Translations under genes and position numbers: made by a program
Notes under the pieces: generated by a model
Database searches by the model: none
Told to the model about the DNA's origin: nothing
Seen by the model: the letters and a program-made list of their open reading frames with translations, nothing else
In this document: in pieces, positions 43,672 through 55,600 of the stretch
Numbering within the stretch: position 1 is the first letter of the stretch
How the letters are laid out: each line of letters starts with the position of its first letter
DNA from: Ovis canadensis
Taxonomy: Eukaryota > Chordata > Mammalia > Artiodactyla > Bovidae
DNA: 64,000 nt
NCBI RefSeq assembly: GCF_042477335.2
Contig: NC_091255.1
Location: forward strand, 26,204,501-26,268,500
Reading direction: 5' to 3'

Positions 43672-46600
43672 CTGCAAGGGGAGGAAGCACAGGCAGGTCA
43701 CCGGAGGGCACGGGGCGGGAGCTGAATGAGAGGTCTTGCACTCCAGCCAGCCACGCAGTCATCCAGCCACTAATTCTTTCACTACCCAACAGGCCAAGCA
43801 CTGTTTGCTGTGCGCACTGGAAATATAATCATGAAAACAGCAAACACACTACTGTTCTCCCAGGGCTTACAGAATCTGGTGATCAACCAGCATATAACTA
43901 CATAGTAAGATAATCCAGTAAAAGGCCAGAATACTGGAGTGGGTAGCCTTTCCCTTCTCCAGCGGATCTTCCCAACCCTGGCATCTAACTGGGGTCTCCT
44001 ACATTGCAGACGGATGCTTTACCAACTGAGCTATCAGGGAAGCTCAAAAGAAACCCCACGGGAAGACAAAAAAATAGGTGATTTAAAATCAAGGTTGTGT
44101 TTCAAGAAGGGGATTCTTTAGTTTGGAGAATCAGGCCAAATCTTCCTAAAGGAGGGACATTTGAATATCAAGAGAAGACCCAGAACTTCCCTGGTGGTCC
44201 AGTGGTTAAAACTTCATCTTTCAAGGCAGGGAGTTAAGGGCCCACAGCTCTCGTGGCCAAAAATTCAAAAACACAAAATACTGTAACAAATTCAATAAAT
44301 ACTTTAGAAATAGTCCATATCAAGAAAAAAATCTTAAAAAGAGAGAGAAGACCCTAAGGCCGAGGGGACAGCTCTGTGCAGAAGGCCAAAGGGCCTGCAC
44401 CCCTGCAGTCATGCGTCCTGGAGGCTTAGTTTCCCCACCTGTATAAAGTCTCAGACTCTACATACCCGGCTACACTGCTGGGACATCAGCAAGAATCTCA
44501 GTGTGTGCGAGCCCTTTACAGTTTACTAAGTGTCCTCATGTACTAGCTCTAAACCCTGAAGAACCCTCAGAGCTGGTGCTTTTGTGGTTGAAAGGAAGCG
44601 ATGAAGGGAGAGAAGGGCAAAGAAGGAACGGAAATAAATAATCTCAACAAAGTGTTAGAATGTAATCTTAACAGAGTCTAAAATGCCCCCATCCCGCTCT
44701 TCAATCCATCCTTCTTGTGCAAACTCGGCTTGGCCAATTCAACGGGGATGTACTCTCTTGAAGGGATAAGTGCCATTTTATTACCTATCACCCAAAGAAC
44801 CTTGTTAGGTTACCATTTAATTAAACCAGGGTGCCTCTCTCCACCCTAACCACCCCAGAGATGCTAGCACCTCCAAGGATGTTCATTCCCCGGGGAATTG
44901 CCTAAGCTTCCAGGCCTGGGCCCTGCAACCCCAGGGATGGCCAATAGATGGCGGAAAAGGAGTGGCGAGGGACACACATCCTTACCTCCTCCCGCCTCCC
45001 CGGGTCCCAGGGCATCTTCCTGCCTTTGCCTTGCAGGCCCTGCAGTCCCCAAGGGAGGTTGGAGTGACACTGGTCTCAGTTCCAAAACAGCATTTTAGTT
45101 TTTATAATGCTTGTAGTTAGATTATTTTATTTAAAACAAAATTTTTTTATGTGGACCCTTTTTTAAAGTCTTTATTGGATATGTTACAATTCTGTTCTAT
45201 GTTCTGTTTTTTCTTTTTTTTCCAGGAGACATGTAGGATCTTAGCTCCCCAACCAGGGATCTAACCTGCAGCCCCTGCACTGGAAGGAGAAGTCTTAACC
45301 ACTGGTCCACCAGGGAAGTCCCCAGGTTGTATTCTTTTAACTGTAAGACTCATGACTCTGCTGTTTTTTACAAACAGACGAATTCAGTCTGAGCAGATGA
45401 GGAAGCTATGCTCCCCCTAGCTCCTAGCCCACTGCCTCCCACAGCCTTCCCCCACTTCCTGCCGCCCCCAGACCCTGATTCAAAGATTCTGTGAGTTTTA
45501 GAGCTGGAAGGCCCTTTCTGGGATTAGAAATCTCCAACCCCATCCAGGAAACAGAGACCAGAGGACCCTAAAAGCCATGGGGTACAAAGGATGTGGAAGT
45601 GGATTTAAGTGGAGCCCACCTGGGGCCCCTTATCCATTCCATATCTGTTCTGGCTCAGTTTTTCCTCTTCCCCACAAACCAAGTGGCTGACCCAGATAGA
45701 GATAGTCCCGAAGCTCCTGCCCAGCCTGGCGAAAGTGCAGGGCATTAGAGACAGCACAGGCTCACTCTGAATTCTGCCTCTACCACCTGTAGGGGGTTGA
45801 CCTTCATGTTCTGAGCCTGTAAATTAAGCCTAAAAGCAATCCGCTCTTCATAACCATGTTCTGGGGACTGAATGCGAGTTTGTGTGTCCCTCTTCTCTCT
45901 TCTGTTCAGACTCATCTCTTTCCATCTCAGAATGAACCTCTTGGCCTCTGGTCTCATCCCCTGCACACACCTCCCCCTCCACACTGCAGTCTGATGAGTC
46001 ACTGAAAACTCAAAACTGTCAACATCTCTCTCATTTAAAGCCCCCCACTGGCCTCCTAGTGCATCTGGGGATGAAGCCCAGTTTTTCTCTTTGCATTTAA
46101 ATCCCTCCATGGTCTGACTCCAGTGATCTCTGACACAATCACACTCAGTCCTAAACCTCGTGGGTCAGTCTTAACCAACTTGCCAGCCTTTACCCTTCAC
46201 TCTTCTGCATCTTTGTTTCTGCTGCACCTGAAGTGGCCTCTTGCATCCTGTCTACCTGGTGAACACCTCTTTTCTTTCACACTCAAAATGTCCTTTGCAG
46301 GTAGACTGTCTTCTCTCAACGAAGGCCCTCATCACACCTGTTCAAGGGTTCGTGGATTAGCGATAGCTTGTGAATTTGCTAAACTACAAGTTTCAGAGTG
46401 TGTGTATGTATGCATGCCGATGTGAGCTCGCTCATATGTGCCTTTTTCTGGAAAGTAATCCTGAGTTTCCAGTAGGAGATCTCAAAGGATCGACTCCATG
46501 ACCCAAAAGGTTAAGAAATTACTTTTCTCACAAGGAAAAAAAAAATTTTTTTTTCAATTTCTTTAATTCTTCAACTATACGAGATGATGGATGTTCGCTA

Positions 46601-49600
46601 AGCTGATGGTACTAACCATTTCATAATGTATATAAGTCAAATCATCAGGCTGTACACCTGAAATTCATGCAGGGCCATGTGTCAATTTTATCTCAATAAA
46701 ACTGGAAGGAAAAACATTTTTAAATAAAAATATTGAAACCAGAAATTTTTTTAAACCAAAAGAAATAAAAGCCCTAAAAGGTTATTTTTCTTGATCTGAC
46801 CATTGAGCTAGAAACTCATCCCACGAGGACTTTCCTCTCCGCACAGTCTATGTCTGTGAAAAGTAGGTCAGGGAGCAGCACTGGTCAGACCCTCCTGTAA
46901 CCCCCACTTCTTTCCACACTGTGGACATGTTTCCCTTCTCTTTTTGACCACAAGTCCCTAAAGAGCAGGGACTGTGCCATCTCTACATCCCCCAGGACTG
47001 GTACAGGGTCCCCCTTCCCCAGCCAGCCCTATTAGAACTTACTACAGATCAAGGCCACAGCCATCCGCAGCAGCTTGAATTGACACTTCATGCCTGACCA
47101 GTTCTGGGGAAAAAAAAAAAAGAGAGAGTTTCATTAGTTTCAGATCAGACCACTTCTCTGCAGAGGTAGCCAGCCTAGGAAAAGCTGACATTTAAAAAAG
47201 TCATCTCTGGGAATTCCCTGGTGGTTCAGTGGTTAGAATTCCACACTTTCACAGCCAAGGGCTCAGGTTTGTTGCCTGATCGGGAAACTAAGATCCCACA
47301 AGCTGAAGAAAGAGGCCAAAAATAAATTTAAAAGTAAAATTCGTGGGGTTTTCCTGGTGGCCCAGTGGTTAAGACTCCATGCTCTCAATGCAGGAGGCCA
47401 GCGTTCACCCCCTGGTCAGCGAACTAGATCCCGCATGGTACAACTAAGAGTTTGCATGCCACAACTAAAGATCCTGTATGCTGCAACTAAGACCTGGCAC
47501 AGTCAAACAAATAAATGTGCAAATAAATAGTTTTAAAAATTAAAAAAAGAAAATTTGTAAACAGAGGAAATGCTAAAAGAGTTGGAGTACAATAAAAATA
47601 AAGATGGAGTTTAAAAAGAAATCATCTCTATTAAATCCTGAATGAAGTGGTTGTGGCGTACTCCCAGCACGGCTTTGAGATTTTAGGGGTTGGTAGGTTT
47701 GTTACTGTCATAAAAGCTCTGGAGCTGTGCCAACATAGGAAGAGACTCTAGATCCTGGGAGACACGAGTCCCTGTCTCCACGACACAGACAGGTATCTGG
47801 ATGTTGCCCCAGCTGCTAGGTCTCATGGTTACAAAGCGATGCAGGCCATCAAAGCAAGCCAAGTCAAAACAGAACGAACCATCAGGACGATAGGAGAACT
47901 CAAAATCCTGCATCTGAGAAACAAATGAGGAGAAGACTTGGGGGAGGTCAAGGTCACTGCGGTCAGCTATCAAGTGAGTCAACACAAGCAAAAGGCATAT
48001 TTAGTGTAACCTGTAAGCAGAGACACCGGATAAAACTTCAGAGAGAGACTTTTCTTTTTAAGCTCAGGATAAGCTGCCATTTCTAATCAGCTGAGCTGTC
48101 CAAAGATGGAATGATCCATGGGATGGTGAGTTTCCCATCACAGAGGGGTCCACATGGGGGCTTCGCATCACTCAGAGCGGGTGCTCGAGAGAATCAAGCA
48201 TTGGAAACGGGGTGGGTCAGATGGCCTTCAGACAAATCCTTCTTTCCCCTGAGAATCTCTGAACACTCTGAACCTCCAAAGCAGATAATCAGAGCACAAT
48301 TATTCACCTTACAAAAGGACTGTTCACTTTACAAAAGACTTCGCCACAGGGCTCCTTTGAGGGGCACTCCTGCGGTGCTTTCAAAGCTCCATTCCATTTA
48401 CCCAGAAGCAGAAAGGAGCCCGGAATCTCCCTGGAAAACATCAGTCTTGGGGGAGGAGGCAAGAGGGGATGCCCCGCTTCTGTTTTCTCCCACCCACCTC
48501 CCCCTGCCTTTGCTGCCTGGCCCAGGCCCAGCTCAAGGGCACATCTTGAACTCCTCTGAAAGAGGGGGACCCATGCATGAGATCTGACCAGGCTCCTGAA
48601 CACTGGCATGGACAGCAACGTCTACGGCTTCAGTGGATCAAGCAGGATGGACGGACGCTGTCCCAAAGACAGAAATCTTGCACACTCAGCTCTCTGCCCT
48701 TCTCCTCCCTCTTTCCCATTATTCCTCAGTGATCAGCATGTCTTTCTTCACAAAAAGCAAGGTGAGGGACTTCCCCGGTAGCCCAGTGGCTAAGACTGAG
48801 CTCCGAGGGCAGGTGGCCCACATTTGATCCCTAGTCAGGGCACTGGATCCCACATGCCACGACTAAAGATCCCACATGCTGCAACCAAAAAAAAGAAAAA
48901 AAGGTGAGGTGACTGATACCCGGTCCCTCTTCAGGTGGGAAAGTCTGGTCTCTGCCTGCTGACATGTTCTATACTCAGAAGCAGATGGCAGGACAATGTT
49001 GTCCCCCGCTGCGGTTTGCCCACAGGGGACTCTCGCTGGGGGACAGGGAACAGAACAGCAGTTGGTGCCTTCCATTGGATCTGGCAACCCAGTCCGAGCT
49101 GGCTCAGTTGGCTGAAGGTGGGTAGCCCCTCGGCTCCTCTCTAAGAGGAAGCCTTAGGATGGGATGGACCTTGGGAATCATCTGATGGGCCATCTCCTCC
49201 CATAGGGACACCCCTGCCAAGAAGCCCCTGTGATGGGGAGCTCCCCAGCTCCTGGAGCAGCTCCAGGAAAGGGTCACGGAAAAGTTCTTCTTGCCATTGT
49301 CCAGCCAGGCTTTGCCTCCCTGTGATGTCCACCCATGGGTCTTCATTCTCTCTTAACAGTAACACCCACATTCACAGCAGTGTAATTCACAACAGCCAAA
49401 ACAGTGGAAGCAAATCAAGCGTCCATGGAGAGATGAACAGAGAAATAGAAGGTGGGCTAGCCACTCAGTGGAATATTACTCAGCCTTCAGAAGGAAAGAA
49501 GTTAAGACTCATGCCAAACTTAAATGAACCTTAAAGATATTATGCTGCTAAGTGAAATAATCTACTCCCAAAAAGACAAATAGCATTTGATTCCACTTAT

Positions 49601-52600
49601 AGGAGGTACAGAGGAGTCAAATTCACAGAGATAGAAAATAGATTAAAGGTTGCCAGGAGGTGGGGGAGAGAGGAATGGAAGCTGTTGTTAAAAGGGTATA
49701 GAGTTTTCGTTCTGCAAAATGGAAAGAGTTCTGAAGATAGATGGTGATTCGTATTGCACTATGATATGAATGTACTGACCACTCTTAAAAAAAAGTGATG
49801 CGGAACACTTCTAATATCCCTTTCCTCATAAAAGCCCTCTGGATATTTTACTTCATGTCTCTTTCCCTGGGTTCTGACTGATACTTTGGGGTAAAGTAAG
49901 TTTAGGATGTATTGGTCATTACTCTCCTTCAGCTGAGGTCCACACCTCTCTGGGTCCTACCTGGGATTTGCCTTAAAAAGTACCGTCTGTATTTTTGGTC
50001 TGGCCAGATCACCACTGGGATGACTCAGAATTCCTTTCTGCTAGGGTCCTTGTTTTTAAATTTGAGCTAACAGTGCGTACCTCATTGCCCACCTCATTGT
50101 GACGAAGGTGAAATGAATTAATATGTGTAAAAAGAACACAGACTGGAACGCGGTAAGGGTCATCCATCGAAACGTCTGATAGTATCCAGACCTGCGGCAA
50201 AGACAGTGAGTTCGCCTTGCAGAACGGTTTTAAACCTTCGGAATCTCTGCTAAGTGAAATAAGTCAGAGAAAGACCAATACTGTATGATATCATTTACAC
50301 GTGGAATCTAAAAAACATAACAGACTAGTGGACAGAACATAAGGGAAGTAGACTCATAGATACAGAAAACAAACCAGCGGCGACCAGTGGGAGGGCAGAT
50401 TGGGGTAGGAGAGTGGAAGGTGCAAACGACTGGGGCTAAGACAGGCTCAGCGATGTTTTGTTTCACACAGGCCATATAGGCAATATTTTGTAATAACTAT
50501 AAATGGAAAGTAACCTTTTAAAATTGTACAAAAATGGACTTCCCAGTGGTTAAGAAGCGTGCAAATCATGCCTGTGTGCTGAGTCAAGTCTGACTCTTTG
50601 CAACTCCATGGACGTTCACCCACCAGGCTCCTCTGTCCATGGGATTCTCCAGGCAATACTGGAGTGGGTTGCCACTCTTGCAGGCAGTGAGTCCATCTGA
50701 CTTCAGGAGCCTCCTCCAGGGGATCTTCCCGACTCAGGGACTGAACCTGCATCTCCTGCACCGGCAGGCAGATTCTTTACCACTGCGCTGCCTGGGAAGC
50801 TGGGGGTTAAGAATTCTCCTGCCAGTGCAGTGGACACGAGTTCGATCCCTGAGCTGGGAAGATCCCACACGGTACAGGGAAGCTGAGCCCGTGTGCCGTA
50901 ACCACTGAAGCCCATGCGCCTAAAGCTCGAGATCCATAGTAAGAGCCGCCACCACGATGAGAAGCCCCGGCACCACAACTAGAGAAAGCCTGTGTACAGC
51001 GACAAAGACCCAGCACAGCCCCAAACAAAACAAGTGAGTTAACTGTAAAAATTGTATAAAAATTTTAAAAAAGTAATTCTGCAGAATCTCAATGACCTTG
51101 GATGAAGCCAGGGAACTCCAGTTTTCCCACATGGGTGCCCTGCTCCTACCCCACACCCCCTCACACACACCGCCCCGGGCCAGCCTCATCCACCACACCT
51201 GCCTGGCCCCGAAAGATGCTGGAGTCTGCCAAGCTGATCCAGTCACACCCTCTCATCTGCACTTGAGGGTCAAGGAGGGGCTAGGGCAAGGTCACAGTGA
51301 GTTAAGGTCAAGCTTGACAAGGTTCCCAGTCCAGGGCTCTGTTTGCCCACACTTCCAAGGCAAGGTTATGCTCTGTCTGTCTGTGCTGTCTGTCCCTGCC
51401 GGCTGCCCCTAGCTGCCCCCCAAAGCTGAGTGAACAGTCAGTGAGTGACCAGCCTCCCAGCAGCTGAGGGGTTAAACTAGAAAGTCACTCTTTTGCACCA
51501 GCTGCCTCATCTCCCACCCCCCTCCCCATTATTCCCTCCAATAAAATAAGCACAGTGAAACAACAGGAGAAGGGGAAAAAATCTCACACAGTGCCAGCAC
51601 TGCTGCTGCTATAAATGTTGAAAAGCCTGCAGGCCCCTGGGGAATATATACTTTTTTCAGGTCCTTTAATTTCATTCTCTCCCAGAGCCTTGCAGGGTGA
51701 GATGGTAACTCACCAACAGCAAACAAGATGGGAACCAGGCCTCTCAGCATCTTGCTCATCCAACCAGCTAAGAGCTCACAGGCTGAAACCCAGGCGGGAG
51801 GTTCTGTTCCCAGACTGCTTTACATACCCCCAGTGGAAACAACTTCTTGTCAAATCACTTCACGAAAACCCAACACAGGAAACAAGCAAGCATGACACAG
51901 ATAAAATTAGATGTCATTAAGTAAAAATCCTACAGCAGGCTTTTTATTTAATAAACTGAACCTTGTAACACAGCAATCTTCTGCGACTTTCAGACAACAA
52001 TCTCTCCTGTGCTTTGACAGTACGGTTCAATTTGTGAAAATTTAGATCTCAAAACGTTTTAGAAAAACATCTATTGAATGGGGCAAAGTATAAGAAAATA
52101 CCTTGTATCTTTAAAAATGAAAGTCTGCTCTATGGGCCACAGCAAAAAGCAATTAATAAATTATTCAATTATGTGTGTCTTTACACTTCTAGAATTTCAA
52201 AAAGAAGTCCTGATTGCAGGTCTTTAATGCCATCCAGATCGTTTGTTGAAATATTTTCTAGATTTAATCCCTTGATGTAAACAAGCTTTTTGAAACTCAA
52301 AGTGCCTTTTTTTTTTTTTATGAAAAATAGGACACACTTTCATTTCAGGCAGACTCTTTCACTTAAGTACAGTCCTGAGAACAGAAGGGTTCGACATTTT
52401 TCTGTTATGTATCTGAAGCATAAAGTACACATTTTCAGATTATTCCCTGTGCAGACATCTGCTGGAATTTGTAATTAAAGAATATGTATAAAACATATAC
52501 ATAGGAATAAAACTATCATATGACCCAACAATCCCACTACTGGGCATACACCCTGAGAAAACCATAATTGAAAAAGATGTTACCCCGATGTTCACTGAAG

Positions 52601-55600
52601 TGCTATTTACAATAGCTAGGACATGGAAGTAACCTACATGTCCACGGACAGATGAATGGATAAAGAAGCTGTGGTACATATATACAATGGACTATTACTC
52701 ACCTATAAAAAGGAACGCATTTGAGTCAGTGCTAATGAGGTGGATGAACCTAGAGCCTATTACACAGAGTAAAATCAGTCAGAAAGAGAAAAACAAATAT
52801 CACATATTAACCCATATACACAGAATCTAGCTCAGTTGGTAAAGAATCTGCCTGCAATGCAGGAGACCCAGCTTCCATTCCTGGGTCTGGAAGATTCCCT
52901 GGAGGAGGAAATGGCAACCCATTGCAGTATTCTTGCCTGGAGAATGCCATGGACAGACGAGCCTGGCAGGCTGCAATCTGTGGTGTGGCAAGAGTCGGAC
53001 ACAACTGAACGACTAAGCATGCCACACGCACACAGAATCTAGAAAGACGGTACTGATGAACCCATTTGCCGGGCGGAGTGGAGACGCAGACACAGAGAAC
53101 AGATTCATGGACACCGGGGCAGGGGTGGGACCAATGAGAGAGAAGCAGGGAAACATAGACGCTACCGTATGTGCAACAGACAGTGGGAATTTGCTATATG
53201 ACTCAGGGACTCAAACCAGGGCTCTGTGACAGCCTAGAGGAGTGGACGGTGGGAGGTGGTAGGGAGCGGACATGTGTATACCTATGGCTGATTCATGGTG
53301 ATGTATGGCAGAAATTATCACAACATTGTAAAGTAATTATCCTTCAACTAAGAAATAAAGAAAAATAATAAACAAAATTTAAATCAAAATAGCTCAAATG
53401 CAATGATGATGATATTCCTCCTTAAAATTATTTTTTACCTTTATAAAAAGTTTCAGCCTAAATAAAGGAACACATTGTTAAAAAGGAAAAAATATATATA
53501 TATATGTAAACACTTTTGAACTGTGGCGTTGGAGAAGACTCTTGAGAGTCCCTTAGACTGCAAGGAGATCCAACCAGTCCATCCTAAAGGAGATCAGCCC
53601 TGGGTGTTCTTTGGAAGGAATGATGCTAAAGCTGAAACTCCAGTACTTTGGCCACCTCATGCGAAGAGCTGACTCACTGGAAAAGACCCTGATGCTAGGA
53701 GGGATTGGGGGCAGGAGGAGAAGGCGACAGAGGATGAGATGGTTGGATGGTATCACCAACTTAATAGACATGAGTTTGAGTAAACTCCGGGAGTTGGTGA
53801 TGGACAGGAAGGCCTGGCATGCTGCAGTCCATGGGGTCGCAAAGAGTCGGACACGACTGAGCAACTGAACCAACTAATATACACACACATATACCTACAG
53901 GGTCTCCCAGTATGTTGATCTGCCACATAAATGACATTTTCACATGCATTTTTTTCATGTCTTTCTCACAACTACTTTGTGAAGAAAGGATTACAGATGG
54001 GAGAACAGAATCCCTAAGGAGTTAAGGAACTCACAGCATAATAGATGGTAATACCAGACCTCAAATCCACATTCCTGACAGGTGCATGCTCTCTCTCCTT
54101 CTGCCCCAATGAGGTGCTTTATTGGGTATATACACGCAGACCAAATCTTCATTTTGGAATGAAAGATCAACAGTCTAAATGTATGAGCTCAGTCGCTCAG
54201 TCGTGTCTGACTCTGCTGCCTCATTGACAGTAGCCCGCCAGACTCCTCTGTCCATGAGACTCTCCAGGCAAGATTATTGGAACAGGTTGCCATTTCCTAC
54301 TCCAGGGGATCTTCCTGACCCAGGGATCAAACCCATGTCTCTTGAGTCTCCTGCACTGGCAGGCAGATTCTTTACCACTAGTGCCACCTGGGGAGCCCCC
54401 TAAACGTACATAACACTACTATATACAAACTAATCAACAAGGACCTAGTGTGCAGCACAGGGAACTCTACTCAATATTCTGAAATAACCTATACGGGAAA
54501 AGGACTGAAAAAGAACAGATGTGTGTATAAGTGAATCACTTTGCTATACACCTGAAACTAATACAGCACTGTAAATCAACTATTCGTTATTCAGTTACTC
54601 AGGTCCGACTCTTTGTGACCCCATGGACTGCAGCACGCCAGGCTTCACTCTCCTTCACCATCTCCCAGAGCTTGCTGAAACTCATGTCCATTGAGTCAGT
54701 GATGCCATCCACCATCTCATCCTCTGTTGTCCCCTTCTCCTCCTGCCTTCTATCTTTCCCAGCATCAGGGTCTTTTCCAAGGAGTCGGCTCTTTGCATCA
54801 GGTGGCCAAAGTATTGGAGCTTCAGCTTCAGTCCTTCCAATGAATATTCAAGGTTGACTTCCTCTACAATTGACTGATTTGATCTTGCAGTCCAAGGGAC
54901 TCTCAAGAGTCTTCTCCAACACCACAGTTTGAAAGCACCAATATAAAATAAAAATAAAGAAAAAAAAGAACTCTCCTCTTATGTTTGCTAACATTCTGGG
55001 GAGAAAAAAAAAATCCATCATCTATTAGGCTGAACCACTTCAAACTGCCAAGGTTGAAATGCTTCTGACCCACAGAAATACCAATTTCATTTGGCTTGTC
55101 CTAATGCATCTCCGAATTGCTGGGCACTGAGCTAGTTTGGGTAAAGGTAGCCTCTTGATGAAAAGAAGCTGACCTTTCTAAGAAGGAAGTGAGTGAAATG
55201 ACCATTCTTCACTGTCCAATAAACAGCACACAGCTTTTTAAAGGAGGGCTACCAAATGTCACGCTCCAGGGGACCCCAAAGCTCCCCGTTGGCCAGAGAA
55301 AGCCATGTCCTTCTGGAAGAGCACTGGGCTCTCGGATGGGACAGCTCAGCTGCACCACCGCTGGCTACTTGCAGAAAGAAGCACAAACTGGAAGAAAACT
55401 GCTTTCAAATACCCTCTCCTCAACCCCACGCCCCACCCTGGGCCCTGCATCTGCCCTCACCAGGGGAACTTCCGGGAACATCAGAGTACTTCCCAGGTGG
55501 TGGCGAGGGGGGAAACAGGGCATCGTTATGAAGCCCTGCCTACTCTCCCTTCTCAGTTGTGCTGGTTCATGTCCTTCCACACCGACAAATCCTGGGGGGA

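Noticed and set aside
47190-47630. Possible target duplication (AAAGTCATCTCT / AAATCATCTCT) around two tandem SINEs plus about 60 bp of other sequence
   Set aside because: Imperfect and short; could be coincidence, so 3' transduction is not claimed.
53611-53868. Reverse-transcriptase-like peptide [20 protein letters not shown]
   Set aside because: Degenerate C-terminal end of BovB, truncated; not a gene. Annotated as a mobile element instead.
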